NCBI GenBank assembly: GCA_030373505.1
Contig: JAUCYS010000001.1
Coordinates: forward strand, 248,001 to 312,000
Direction of reading: 5' to 3'
Origin: Parasphingorhabdus sp.
GTDB lineage: Bacteria; Pseudomonadota; Alphaproteobacteria; Sphingomonadales; Sphingomonadaceae
DNA: 64,000 nucleotides
Part shown: positions 29,917 to 39,200 of the stretch, one piece after another
Layout of the letters: each line of letters begins with the position of its first letter
How positions within the stretch are numbered: the first letter of the stretch is position 1
Position numbers and translations under genes: made by a program
Notes under the pieces: model-generated
The model's database searches: none
Told to the model about the DNA's origin: nothing
The model's input: the letters and a program-made list of their open reading frames with translations, nothing else

Positions 29917-31497
29917 TTATCGCATCAGGCCGCCGATCAGGTTGCGGACGAACCGTCCGGCCACCGGCCCGGCGAGATCGGTCACCACCGAGCCGACAGC
30001 GGATGTCACGCCCGATTGCACAGGGTTGGCGCGCGATTTTTTGCCGAGAATGGTTGTGGCAGCCATACCCGCGGCGGAACCGGCTGCGACCTTGGCACCA
30101 CGGCTGAAGGCCTTTTCCCAGATACTCTTGCTCTTGCGCGGCTGTTTCCCGACCTCTTCCTTGCCCTTTTCGTCGACTTCCTGCGCGGTTGCCGTGGCAT
30201 CGATCACCTTTTGCGCCAATATTTCCTCGGCGCTGGCGCGATCGATTTCCTCGTCATATTTGCCTTCATAGGGCGAGATGGAGCTGATAATCGCCCGCTC
30301 TTTGGCGGAAACCGGACCCAGGCGGGACCGGGGCGGCTTGATCAGGGTCCGCTGGACGATCGATGGCGCGCCGTCTTCGAGCAGGGTGGAGACCAGCGCC
30401 TCGCCGACGCGCAATTCGGTAATGGCCTGCTCGACATCCAGATCCGGGTTGATCCGGAACGTGTCGGCCGCCGCCCTGATTGCCTTCTTGTCGCGCGGGG
30501 TGAAGGCGCGCAGCGCGTGCTGCATCCGATTGCCGAGCTGGCCGGCAACCTCCTGCGGAATATCGATCGGGTTCTGGGTGACAAAAAAGACGCCGACGCC
30601 CTTCGACCGGATCAGCCGGACGACCTGTTCTATCTTGTCTTCCAGCGCCTTTGGCGCGTCTTCGAACAGCAGATGGGCCTCGTCAAAGAAGAAGACCAGT
30701 TTCGGCTTTGCCGGATCGCCGACTTCCGGCAGCGTTTCGAACAGTTCGGCGAGCAACCAGAGCAGAAAGGTGGCATAGAGTTTCGGGCTGCGCATCAGCT
30801 GGTCGGCGGCGAGTATGTTGATATAGCCGCGGCCCTGATCGTCGCATTTGATGAAATCATCGATCTCCAGCGCCGGTTCGCCAAAAAACTGGCCGGCACC
30901 CTGGCTGTCGAGCTGCAGCAGCTGTCGCTGGATCGTGCCGACGCTGGCCTTGGTGACATTGCCATATTTTGCGGACAGCTGCTTTGCATTTTCCGCTGTA
31001 TAGGCGAGCATCGACTGCAGATCGTCGAGATTGAGCAGCAGCAGCCCTTCCTCGTCGGCAAAGCGGAAGACGATGTTGAGCACGCCTTCCTGTGTCTCGT
31101 TCAGATTCATGAGACGCGCCAGCAACAGCGGACCCATTTCGGTAATCGTGGTGCGGATGGGATGGCCCTGCTTGCCGTAGAGATCCCAGAATATCGCCGG
31201 ATTATCGGAATAGGCATAATCGCTCATCCCCAGTTCCCTGGCCCGTTCCTCCAGCTTGTCGGCATGTTTGAACTGCGGGGACCCGGCCATCGATATCCCG
31301 GAGAGGTCGCCTTTTACATCGGCAACGAACACCGGCACGCCATTGGCGGAGAAGCTTTCGGCCAGGCCCTGCAGGGTGACGGTCTTGCCGGTCCCGGTCG
31401 CACCGGCGATCAGGCCATGCCGGTTGGCACGGGACAGATTAAGGCTCTGGCGCTCGCCACCGCCCAGTCCCAGGAATATGTCTGTTGCATCGGCCAC
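29917..31497 (-). CDS. HerA-like ATPase, DUF853 family
   Basis: 526 aa P-loop ATPase related to HerA/FtsK translocases, similar to E. coli YjgR. Walker A is GATGTGKT (32-39); Walker B is LVFFFDEAHLLF near 275; TQNPIDIP is the sensor segment. The C-terminal ~130 residues are lysine-rich then glycine/alanine-rich. No NurA or other nuclease gene is adjacent, so it is not the archaeal-type HerA-NurA pair. Cytoplasmic, function unproven. A terminator separates it from the protease gene upstream. Confidence 0.9.
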   Translation of the reverse strand: MADATDIFLGLGGGERQSLNLSRANRHGLIAGATGTGKTVTLQGLAESFSANGVPVFVADVKGDLSGISMAGSPQFKHADKLEERARELGMSDYAYSDNPAIFWDLYGKQGHPIRTTITEMGPLLLARLMNLNETQEGVLNIVFRFADEEGLLLLNLDDLQSMLAYTAENAKQLSAKYGNVTKASVGTIQRQLLQLDSQGAGQFFGEPALEIDDFIKCDDQGRGYINILAADQLMRSPKLYATFLLWLLAELFETLPEVGDPAKPKLVFFFDEAHLLFEDAPKALEDKIEQVVRLIRSKGVGVFFVTQNPIDIPQEVAGQLGNRMQHALRAFTPRDKKAIRAAADTFRINPDLDVEQAITELRVGEALVSTLLEDGAPSIVQRTLIKPPRSRLGPVSAKERAIISSISPYEGKYDEEIDRASAEEILAQKVIDATATAQEVDEKGKEEVGKQPRKSKSIWEKAFSRGAKVAAGSAAGMAATTILGKKSRANPVQSGVTSAVGSVVTDLAGPVAGRFVRNLIGGLMR

Positions 31498-31530
31498 TGG
31501 CGAATCCCCCCTTTGATCCTGTTTTTATGT

Positions 31531-31573
31531 GCTTGACGCAAAAAAAAGGCCAGCGTCAAGCGCCGGCCTTTTT
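31531..31573 (-). terminator. Intrinsic terminator after the Do protease gene, with a competing stem
   Basis: Read on the minus strand: GGCC-G-GCG, loop CTTGA, CGC-T-GGCC, then eight T. This is a good rho-independent terminator. Its inner part, GCTTGACGC on the minus strand, is also perfectly complementary to GCGTCAAGC just past the T-run (31531-31539), so an alternative 9 bp stem can form. Confidence 0.85.
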
Positions 31574-31596
31574 CTGTTACATCTGTTCAGCAGCCA

Positions 31597-33141
31597 CTAT
31601 TTGTCCTGCAGACGGATCGCGACAAATTGCGGGTCGCGTGCGCCGCGACGGATTTGCAGCAGCACCGCTCCCCGGTCCGAGCTTTTCGCACGGCTGATCG
31701 CATTGTCCAGATCGGCGGCGCTTGTGATCGGCTGCCGATTGACACTGGTGATCAGAAATCCGCGGCGAATTCCCTTCTGGGCGGCATCGCTGTTGGGGTC
31801 GACCGTGGATACGACTACGCCTTTCTGCGTGGACGGAACCCCGATCTGCCGGGCGATAGCCGGAGTCAGGTCGACCACCGAGAGGCCCAGGGCATCGGCG
31901 GTTGCCTGCGCGCTGGTGCCATCATCTTCATCCTGTCCCATGGCATTTTCTTCTGCATCCGGGTCGAAGCTGTTGCTGGCCAGTTCCTCTTCGGACGGAC
32001 GCTTGCCCAGCTTGGCATTGACCTTGATGGTCTTGCCGTTGCGGATCAGCTCGATCGGAACGTCCGTGCCGATCGGCAGATTGGCGACCAGATAGGACAG
32101 GGTCTGGTCCGGGGTGACCTTCTTGCCCTGCACCTTGACGATCACATCGCCTGGCTGAATGCCGGCCTTCTGTGCGGCTTCACCGGGTTCGACCCGTTGC
32201 ACGAATTCGCCTTCATTCTTTTCCAGTCCGAGGGAGTCAGCCAGATCCTCGGAAAGCGCGCTGATCTGGACGCCAAGATAACCGCGCTCGATCGTCTGTC
32301 CCTTTTTCAGGGTTTCGACGATCGGGGCAGCGACTTCAGCCGGGATGGCGAAACCGATTCCGACATTGCCGCCGGTTGGCGAGATGATCGCATTGTTGAT
32401 CCCGATGACATTGCCGTTGAGATCGAACATTGGTCCGCCGCTGTTGCCGCGGTTGATCGAAGCGTCGGTCTGCAGGAAGCTGTCATAGGCACCCTGGCCG
32501 GTCCGCCGGTGGATGGCCGACACGATACCGGTGGTAACGGTTCCGCCGAGTCCAAAAGGATTGCCGATCGCAATGATCCAGTCGCCGACGCGGGCCGACG
32601 CGCTGTCGCCGAATTTGACGAAGGGCAGGGGCTTGTTGGCCTTGATCTTGAGCACCGCAATATCCGATGCCGCATCGCGACCGACCAGTTCGGCCTCATA
32701 TTCGGTGCGGTCGGGCATGATCACGGTAATCGATTCGATGGTCGCGTTGCGGTTGCCGGGGGCAACCACATGATTGTTGGTGACGACATAGCCGTCAGCC
32801 GAAATGATGAATCCCGAACCCAGAGACTGGGCTTCCCGGGTCTGTTCGCCGCCACCGCCCTGGCGATTGCCGAACAGGCCGTCGAACGGAGTGCCGGCAA
32901 AAGGGTTGGCGGTGTTCACGCGGACGCGCTGGGTGGTGGAGATATTGACCACGGCGGGCTGCAATTGTTCGGTCAGATCGGCAAAGCTCATCGGGGCGCC
33001 TGCACGCGGGGCGAGATTGCGTATCACCGCGCTGTCATTGGCGGCGGTTTGTGCTCCTGCCGGACCAATGCCGGCCAAGGTTGCTGCACTGCCGGCCAAA
33101 AGCAAAGCTGTTGAAATTCCGTAAGCGTAACGCACTGTCAT
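31597..33141 (-). CDS. Do-family periplasmic serine endoprotease (DegP/MucD type)
   Basis: 514 aa: signal peptide (cleaved after GPAGA, near 30), trypsin-like domain with His124 (TNNHVV), Asp160 (ASDIAVLKI) and Ser234 (RGNSGGPMFD), then two PDZ domains (about 265-355 and 425-510). Between the PDZ domains is an acidic linker (DPDAEENAMGQDEDDG). It degrades misfolded envelope proteins. I chose the ATG at 33141 with AGAGGAAA directly upstream. hflC/hflK lie upstream on the same strand, making this an envelope-quality-control neighbourhood. Confidence 0.96.
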   Translation of the reverse strand: MTVRYAYGISTALLLAGSAATLAGIGPAGAQTAANDSAVIRNLAPRAGAPMSFADLTEQLQPAVVNISTTQRVRVNTANPFAGTPFDGLFGNRQGGGGEQTREAQSLGSGFIISADGYVVTNNHVVAPGNRNATIESITVIMPDRTEYEAELVGRDAASDIAVLKIKANKPLPFVKFGDSASARVGDWIIAIGNPFGLGGTVTTGIVSAIHRRTGQGAYDSFLQTDASINRGNSGGPMFDLNGNVIGINNAIISPTGGNVGIGFAIPAEVAAPIVETLKKGQTIERGYLGVQISALSEDLADSLGLEKNEGEFVQRVEPGEAAQKAGIQPGDVIVKVQGKKVTPDQTLSYLVANLPIGTDVPIELIRNGKTIKVNAKLGKRPSEEELASNSFDPDAEENAMGQDEDDGTSAQATADALGLSVVDLTPAIARQIGVPSTQKGVVVSTVDPNSDAAQKGIRRGFLITSVNRQPITSAADLDNAISRAKSSDRGAVLLQIRRGARDPQFVAIRLQDK

Positions 33142-33475
33142 TTTCCTCTCAAATTCCTGGCGGAACAAATATCAGGCCCGCACCAGCTCCATTCAAATTC
33201 GCCGCGATATCTGGCGAAATTTTGATGAACGGATATTGAATATAAGCATATTTGTTCGCCGCTCATGATCGCAGAACTGCGGGATATTCCCGTTGCGGTC
33301 TATTTGGGTGCAACCATAGGCTTTCGCAACCCGGAATTCGCGGATTGGCCGAAAAAAATCGGGTTCTGGCAGAAAAGATCACGTTTGTAGTCGAATGCCG
33401 CACCTGCGGTGTTTGCTGCGGCACTGATTCCGGGCGTCCATCTGTGGTGGACGCCCGGTATGTTCGCGGCGGGTG
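33142..33475. other. Intergenic region of 334 bp between hflC and the Do protease
   Basis: It presumably holds the protease promoter. The clearest element is a perfect 11 bp hairpin near hflC: CCGGGCGTCCA (33430-33440) pairs with TGGACGCCCGG (33448-33458). No T-run follows, so it may be a terminator of a weaker kind or an mRNA 3' stabiliser for hflC. No credible gene is visible. Confidence 0.6.
33430..33458 (-). terminator. Perfect 11 bp hairpin after hflC
   Basis: GC-rich stem with a 7 nt loop, 18 bp downstream of the hflC stop. The minus-strand sequence after it (GAATCAGTGCC) lacks a T-run, so intrinsic termination is not assured. Confidence 0.55.
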
Positions 33476-34327
33476 TTATTTGCCCCGGAACTGGCGCAGA
33501 TATTCGTTGTCCGGCGAAAGCACGAACGAGCTTTGCGGATCGTCCGGACCGCCACCCTGGAAAGTCGTTTCATAGCTCTTCATGGCCCGGTAGAAATCAT
33601 AGAAGTCCGGGTCCTTGCCAAAGCTTTCGGCATAGGTGCGGGCGGCGCTGGCATCGGCTTCGGCGCGAATGATCTGCGCCTGCTTGGCACCTTGCGCGCG
33701 GATCGTCCGTGCTTCCTGATCGCGGGCGGTCCGCATTCTCTGATAGGCGCTGTCGAGCGGCGTGCCATCGGGCAAATCGGCCCGCTTGATCCGCACGTCG
33801 ACAATCTCTGCGCCATATTGGCGAGCGACCCGGTTAAGACCGGCCTGGATATTGTCCATAACCTGGCCGCGTTCCGGGCTGAGCAGCGCAGCAAAGGGCC
33901 GTTTGCCGAGTTCGTTTCTTAGAGCCGAACCAAGGATTGGACGGAGTTCTTCCGAGACGCGCTCTTCGCTGCCGGCGGCAATATACATCCGCAGCGGGTC
34001 GGTGATCCGGAACCGGGCAAAGGCGTCGACCTGCAGCCGCAACTGATCGGTGGACAATACCTGCTGCTGTTCCATCTCGACGTCGCGGATACGCTTGTCG
34101 ATCCATACGATCTGTTCGAAGAACGGGATTTTCGCGATCAGGCCGGCACCGGTTTCCCCAAAGGCTTCGCCAGCCTGGTAGCGGTTGACGATCCGCTTCG
34201 GTTCACCGAGCTGGACCACCACGCCCTGTTTGGTTTCCGGCACGATGACAATCGTGTTGAGCAGGATGAACAGCGCGGCAATGACGATTACGCCAAGGGC
34301 GACGGGATTTTGGAATATCCGTTTCAT
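33476..34327 (-). CDS. hflC: FtsH-protease modulator HflC
   Basis: 283 aa SPFH/band-7 protein with one N-terminal membrane helix (about residues 8-27) and a periplasmic band-7 domain, ending in a coiled region (ARTIRAQGAKQAQIIRAEAD). HflK and HflC form a large cage around FtsH and restrict its access to membrane proteins. Its start overlaps the hflK stop (TAATG). Length is close to the family norm. Confidence 0.95.
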   Translation of the reverse strand: MKRIFQNPVALGVIVIAALFILLNTIVIVPETKQGVVVQLGEPKRIVNRYQAGEAFGETGAGLIAKIPFFEQIVWIDKRIRDVEMEQQQVLSTDQLRLQVDAFARFRITDPLRMYIAAGSEERVSEELRPILGSALRNELGKRPFAALLSPERGQVMDNIQAGLNRVARQYGAEIVDVRIKRADLPDGTPLDSAYQRMRTARDQEARTIRAQGAKQAQIIRAEADASAARTYAESFGKDPDFYDFYRAMKSYETTFQGGGPDDPQSSFVLSPDNEYLRQFRGK

Positions 34328-35430
34328 TATTTGCCCTCCACGGTTGTAATCGCGGGTTGCTGCGCGCGTTTCTTCAGTTCGGGCAGGGCCAGATAGGGTG
34401 TGACGCCGCGCGCCTCGATGACCGTCTTGTCGACCTTGGACAATACGCGCTCCATTGTTTCATAATACATGCGCTGCCGGGTCACCCTCGGGGCAAGGCG
34501 ATATTCTTCATAGACCTTGTCAAAGGCCGCGGATTCGCCCTGCGCCTGGGCGGTGAGCTGCTGTGCATAGGCCCGGGCTTCGTTGAGATAAGTCTGCGCG
34601 GTCTGCTGAGCGGCGGACACTTCCTTGAAGGCGTCGTTGACCGCAGCCGGAGGGTCGGCCTTCTTGATCGCAATGCCGCGAATGACAACGCCAGCACCAT
34701 AGCCGTCGAGCAGCTTTTGCATATTCTGTTCCACCTGCTGCTCGATTTCGGTCCGCTCGGAACCAATCGTGTCATCCAGGGTGAAATTGGCGACGGCGGC
34801 GCGCATCGCCGCTTCCGCAACTTCCTTGATCGTTTCTTCCGGCTCGGCGATCTGGAACAGGAACAGCTCCGGTGCCTTGATGTTCCAGCGAACCGAATAG
34901 GCCAAGTCGACGATATTCTGGTCGCCGGTCAGGATCAGCTTTTCGGATTCGCCCTCGGGGATATCGATCGTCCGGATGTCCTCGACGTCGAGCTTGGTCA
35001 CCTGTTCCAGCGGGGTCGGAAGCGAGAAGTGCAGGCCCGGTTGCAGGGTCCGCGAATAGGATCCAAGAAGCGTCACCACGCCGCGTTCCTGCGGGCTCAC
35101 GCGGTGGATGCTGGTCAGCGCTACCCAGAGAATGACAAAGCCGATGGCCATGAGCGGCCACCAGGACCGTCCGCCCGGACGCTTGGGAATGCCGCCGCGA
35201 AAGCCGCCGCCGGTGCCTCTTTTGAACAATTCTTCGAGAGAGCTGGCGCCCTTGCGTCCGCCACCGGGCGATCCGCCGGGAGGATTGCCCCACGGATTGC
35301 GGGGGCCGCCGCCATTGCCGTTGCCACCATCATTGCCCTGGTTGCCATCACTGCCCCAGGGACCGGCCATATTCATGATTGCGCCCAAAATCGATCCGCG
35401 ACGCGTTGCGCCGTCAATATTTTTATCCAT
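34327..35430 (-). CDS. hflK: FtsH-protease modulator HflK
   Basis: About 367 aa. The N-terminal ~60 residues are glycine-, asparagine- and proline-rich (GNQGNDGGNGNGGGPRNPWG), typical of HflK; one membrane helix follows (WPLMAIGFVILWVALTSI), then the SPFH domain with RVSPQERGVV. The start is uncertain: the ATG at 35430 has an AGAAGAG close by, while ATGs at 35376 and 35370 begin nearer the conserved AGPWG. It is divergent from mrp and coupled to hflC. Confidence 0.93.
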   Translation of the reverse strand: MDKNIDGATRRGSILGAIMNMAGPWGSDGNQGNDGGNGNGGGPRNPWGNPPGGSPGGGRKGASSLEELFKRGTGGGFRGGIPKRPGGRSWWPLMAIGFVILWVALTSIHRVSPQERGVVTLLGSYSRTLQPGLHFSLPTPLEQVTKLDVEDIRTIDIPEGESEKLILTGDQNIVDLAYSVRWNIKAPELFLFQIAEPEETIKEVAEAAMRAAVANFTLDDTIGSERTEIEQQVEQNMQKLLDGYGAGVVIRGIAIKKADPPAAVNDAFKEVSAAQQTAQTYLNEARAYAQQLTAQAQGESAAFDKVYEEYRLAPRVTRQRMYYETMERVLSKVDKTVIEARGVTPYLALPELKKRAQQPAITTVEGK

Positions 35431-35501
35431 TGCTCTTCTATAGGTAGCGTGTCGCCAGAAAAACAGTGTCAATCCGAGAAAAGTGTAACTATGTCGAACC
35501 G

Positions 35502-36464
35502 ATGACCGATCTTACATCCATCGAAGCCGCGCTGGACAGCGTTGCCAAAGGCCGCTTCAGCGCCGTCAAATTTTCAGAAGGCCGGGTCACTCTGGTGCTC
35601 AACGTCGGGGGTCTCGATGTGCGGGATCGCGGCCAGCTCGAGATTGCCGTGAAGGCCCGGTTGCTGGAACTGGACGGGGTCGAGAAAGTCGATATCGCGA
35701 TGACCGCCGAGAAGGTAGAGCGTCGCCTGATCGCGGTGGCCAGCGGCAAGGGCGGGGTCGGCAAGTCCACCCTGTCGGCCAATCTGGCGATTGCCATGCA
35801 GCAGATGGGCCGCAAGGTCGGCATGGTCGATGCAGATATTTATGGACCGTCGCAGCCCCGGCTGCTCCATTGCGAGGGCCAGCGGCCGGAGGCGGAAGGC
35901 AAGCAGCTGATCCCGGTGCCGAATGATTATGGCGTGCCGCTATTGTCGATGGGCCATCTGGCCAAGCCCGGCCAGGCGATTGCCTGGCGCGGACCGATGG
36001 CGGGCAAGGCGCTCGACCAGCTGATCGACGCCCATTGGGGCGATGTCGAGGAACTGATCGTCGACATGCCGCCCGGCACCGGCGATGTGCAGCTGTCGAT
36101 GATGCAGCATCACAAGCCGGTCGGTGCGGTGATCGTGTCGACGCCGCAGGATCTGGCGCTGATGGACGCGACGCGCGCGGTCGACCTGTTCAACCAGGCG
36201 AAGATTCCGATTATCGGCATGGTCGAGAATATGGCCGGTTACCAGTGCCCGCACTGCGGCGAGGTCAGCGATCCTTTTGGTGCAGGGGGCGCGGAAGCGG
36301 CGGCCAAGACCATGGGCATGCCGTTTCTGGGACGAATCCCGCTCGATATCGAGATCCGCAAGTCGAGCGACGGCGGCACGCCGCCGGCATGCGCCGACGA
36401 CGCGCACGGCCGGGCGTTCCGCGATATTGCCAAAAAGCTCGCCACTTGGCTGGATAATCAATAG
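35502..36464 (+). CDS. apbC: Mrp/ApbC iron-sulfur carrier ATPase
   Basis: 320 aa. A short N-terminal MIP18/DUF59-like domain (about 1-70) precedes a deviant-Walker ATPase with SGKGGVGKST (81-90). CPHC near 253 binds the bridging [4Fe-4S] cluster at the dimer interface. It delivers Fe-S clusters to target proteins in the cytoplasm. The ATG at 35502 begins MTDLTSIEAAL; a GTG 12 codons upstream is less likely. Fe-S enzymes such as the four-cluster oxidoreductase in this window are plausible clients, without direct evidence. Confidence 0.95.
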   Translation: MTDLTSIEAALDSVAKGRFSAVKFSEGRVTLVLNVGGLDVRDRGQLEIAVKARLLELDGVEKVDIAMTAEKVERRLIAVASGKGGVGKSTLSANLAIAMQQMGRKVGMVDADIYGPSQPRLLHCEGQRPEAEGKQLIPVPNDYGVPLLSMGHLAKPGQAIAWRGPMAGKALDQLIDAHWGDVEELIVDMPPGTGDVQLSMMQHHKPVGAVIVSTPQDLALMDATRAVDLFNQAKIPIIGMVENMAGYQCPHCGEVSDPFGAGGAEAAAKTMGMPFLGRIPLDIEIRKSSDGGTPPACADDAHGRAFRDIAKKLATWLDNQ

Positions 36465-36481
36465 CCGGAAGGACGTCCATC

Positions 36482-36919
36482 ATGCTGCTGGAACGCGATC
36501 AGGATATAACCGCCTTGCTGACATCGACACGGCGCATCGCGCTGGTCGGTGCTTCGTCAAAGCCCGAACGGGCCAGTAACCAGATATTCGCCTTTCTGCT
36601 GGGGCAGGGCTATGAGGTGATCCCGGTCAATCCGGGTCTCGCCGGTCAGACGCTGCACGATGTGCCGGTGGTGGCCTCGCTGGCGGAGATCGAGGGCGAG
36701 ATCGATATGGTCGATATCTTTCGCAACAGTGCCGCCGCCGGGGATACGGTCGACGAGGCGATTGCCGTTGGCGCGGGTTCGGTCTGGATGCAGCTCGGCG
36801 TGATCAACGAGGCGGCTGCCGGGCGAGCGGTCGAGGCGGGGCTTCAGGTGGTCATGGACCGCTGTCCGAAAATCGAAATTCCCCGCCTGGGACTGCTGAA
36901 GAGGCCCCATGGCGGCTGA
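36482..36919 (+). CDS. CoA-binding domain protein, YccU type
   Basis: 145 aa Rossmann-like CoA-binding protein with IALVGASSKPERASN near the start and PVNPGLAGQ, DIFRNS and WMQLGVIN further on, the standard YccU pattern. GGAAGG precedes the ATG. It follows apbC by 17 bp and overlaps the next gene by 11 bp. Biochemical role of the family is not settled. Confidence 0.9.
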   Translation: MLLERDQDITALLTSTRRIALVGASSKPERASNQIFAFLLGQGYEVIPVNPGLAGQTLHDVPVVASLAEIEGEIDMVDIFRNSAAAGDTVDEAIAVGAGSVWMQLGVINEAAAGRAVEAGLQVVMDRCPKIEIPRLGLLKRPHGG

Positions 36920-39197
36920 ATCCGACCTTCCACCGGACGAACCTGCGGCCCCCGGACTGAATCGCCGCAACTTCCTGATCGGAGGGGGCGCAGTAACGGG
37001 TCTGGTGGTCGCCTGGGCGCTGTGGCCGCGCCGCTATGAACCCAATGTCGCCGCGACCGAGAATGAGCAGATATTCGGTGCCTATCTGAAAATATCGGAA
37101 GAGGGGCAGGTCACGGTGGTCGTGCCGCAAAGCGAAATGGGGCAGGGGGTCTATACCGTGCTGCCGCAAATCCTGGCCGACGAGCTGGGGGCGGACTGGC
37201 GAACGGTGGCGGTCGAGCCCGCGCCGATCAATCCGCTGTACAGTAACGGCCTGCTCGCCGAGCAGTGGGCGGAATCGCTGATGCCCGCGGGCAGCGAAAA
37301 GCTGACGGAAAATGCGGCTATGCAATGGATCGCGCAGAATATCGCGGTCCGGGAACAATTTATTGTGACGGCGGATTCCACGTCGATCCCAGCGTTTGCG
37401 GAGAGTTTCCGGGAAGCCGGCGCAGCGGCGCGCATCTTGCTTACCGAGGTGGCCGCCGCCCGCTGGGACGTTCCCTGGGAAAGCTGCACCGTCGAAAATG
37501 GCATTATCTCCCATGGCGAACGCGAATTGCGTTTTGGCGAGCTGGTCCGCGATGCCGCCACCCAGGACCTGCCCGACCCCGTGCCGCTCCGGCCCGCCGG
37601 CACCGGCCAGTTGATCGGGCAGGATGTGCCGAGGCTTGATCTGCCCAGCAAGCTCGACGGTTCCGCCAATTTTGCCGGGGATGTGAGGCTGCCGGACATG
37701 GTCTTCGCGGCCATCCGCCAGGGGCCTATTGGCGACACAAGGCTGAAATCCTTCAATCGCCAGGGCGCCGCCAAGATCACCGGCTTTATCGATGTGGTCA
37801 AGGGCGAGACCTGGATCGCAGCGGTGGCGACCAACTGGTGGGCCGCCAACCGGGCACTGGACAAGATGAGTCCGGTGTTTGAGACCAAAGGTTTCCTGCC
37901 CGACAGCGACAGGATCGACACGGCCCTGCAAGCGGCGCTGGATGACGGGGAGGGGACACGCTTTGTCTCGCGCGGCGAGACAAAGGGGGTGTTTCAAAAG
38001 GATAACAGCGTTCGCGCCCGTTACCATGCCGATGCCGCAATTCACGCGCCGATCGAAACCCGTACGGCGACGGCGGACTATAAGGATGGCGGGCTGGAAC
38101 TGTGGATGGCGACGCAGGCACCGGTCGCGGCGGTACAGGCGGCCGCGCGCGCGCTGAACATCGGGCAGGACCGGGTAACGCTCTATCCGATGCTGAGCGG
38201 CGGCTCGTTCGACCGCAATCTCGACAATGACATTGCCGGGCAGGTCGCGCTGATCGCCAGGCAGATGGAGCGGCCGGTGCAGCTGGTCTGGTCGCGGGCA
38301 GAGGATCTGATGCACGACCATTACCGGGCTCCCAGCCAGGCGCGGCTGGATGCGGCGATGGCCAAGGCGGGCCGCGTCGAGGCATTGCAGATCAAGATCG
38401 CCGCGCCGCCCTCCTCTCGCGAACAGGTCAGGCGACTGTTTGAAGGCATGGACAATGTCGAAGCGATGCGCTCTTCGATCGGCGAGGCGGATATCAAGGC
38501 GATCGCGGGGCTGGATGTGCCTTATGATATTCCCAATCTGACCGTCGATCATCACAGCGCCTTCGTCGGCGTGCCGACCGGCAACTGGCGCAGCAACGCG
38601 CACAGCAGCAATGTCTTCTATCTCGAATCCTTCATCGACGAACTGGCGGCCAAGGCGGGCATCGAGCCGCTGTCCTTTCGCATGCAGATGCTGAACGACC
38701 AGCCGCGCCTGGCTCGCTGTCTGACCGGAGTCGCGGCCATGGCCGACTGGGATGGCGGACTCGACAGCAGCGGCCAGGGGCTGGCCTGCCACAGCATGCG
38801 CGGCGGCCATATTGCAGTAATCGCGAGCGCGAGCCGCGGCAGCACCGGGCTGGAGGTCCGCCGCATCTCGGCGACGGTCGACATCGGCCGGATCATGCAT
38901 CCCGATATCGCCCGGCAGCAGATTGAAGGCGGGATAGTCTTCGGCCTGGCGATGGCGCTGGGCAGCGCAACCCGATTCCAGAATGGACTGCCGACGGTAA
39001 AGCGGCTACGCGATCTGTCCTTGCCGCGGCTTGCGGAAATTCCGCCGATTCAGATCGAATTTGTCCGAAGCGAGGAAGAACCGGTCGGTTATGAAGAGCT
39101 TGGAGTACCGGCGGTCGCACCTGCCGTTGCCAATGCGTTATTCTCGGCGACCGGTGTCAGGCTCCGGCAATTGCCGCTCTTTGGGGAAATATCATAA
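36909..39197 (+). CDS. Xanthine-dehydrogenase-family molybdopterin-binding subunit (IorB type), Tat-exported
   Basis: 762 aa large subunit of an aldehyde/isoquinoline oxidoreductase type. A twin-arginine signal, NRRNFLIGGG, near residue 20 shows periplasmic export. Two aldehyde-oxidase-like domains follow, with GQGVYTVLPQ, the long molybdopterin-binding half, and the terminal GYEELGVPAVAPAVANA holding the likely catalytic Glu. The usual partner, a small [2Fe-2S] subunit (IorA type), is absent on either side, so electrons must leave through a protein encoded elsewhere. It overlaps the CoA-binding gene by 11 bp. Substrate unknown. Confidence 0.92.
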   Translation: MAAESDLPPDEPAAPGLNRRNFLIGGGAVTGLVVAWALWPRRYEPNVAATENEQIFGAYLKISEEGQVTVVVPQSEMGQGVYTVLPQILADELGADWRTVAVEPAPINPLYSNGLLAEQWAESLMPAGSEKLTENAAMQWIAQNIAVREQFIVTADSTSIPAFAESFREAGAAARILLTEVAAARWDVPWESCTVENGIISHGERELRFGELVRDAATQDLPDPVPLRPAGTGQLIGQDVPRLDLPSKLDGSANFAGDVRLPDMVFAAIRQGPIGDTRLKSFNRQGAAKITGFIDVVKGETWIAAVATNWWAANRALDKMSPVFETKGFLPDSDRIDTALQAALDDGEGTRFVSRGETKGVFQKDNSVRARYHADAAIHAPIETRTATADYKDGGLELWMATQAPVAAVQAAARALNIGQDRVTLYPMLSGGSFDRNLDNDIAGQVALIARQMERPVQLVWSRAEDLMHDHYRAPSQARLDAAMAKAGRVEALQIKIAAPPSSREQVRRLFEGMDNVEAMRSSIGEADIKAIAGLDVPYDIPNLTVDHHSAFVGVPTGNWRSNAHSSNVFYLESFIDELAAKAGIEPLSFRMQMLNDQPRLARCLTGVAAMADWDGGLDSSGQGLACHSMRGGHIAVIASASRGSTGLEVRRISATVDIGRIMHPDIARQQIEGGIVFGLAMALGSATRFQNGLPTVKRLRDLSLPRLAEIPPIQIEFVRSEEEPVGYEELGVPAVAPAVANALFSATGVRLRQLPLFGEIS

Positions 39198-39200
39198 GCC

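Noticed and set aside
29917-31497. HerA-like ATPase as part of a phage-defence system
   Set aside because: No SIR2, nuclease or other defence partner is adjacent, and the protein fits the widespread DUF853/YjgR housekeeping type.
36852-38900. 682-codon minus-strand frame antisense to the xanthine-dehydrogenase-type gene
   Set aside because: Composition rich in Arg, His, Asp and Gly as usual for codon shadows; no domain recognised.
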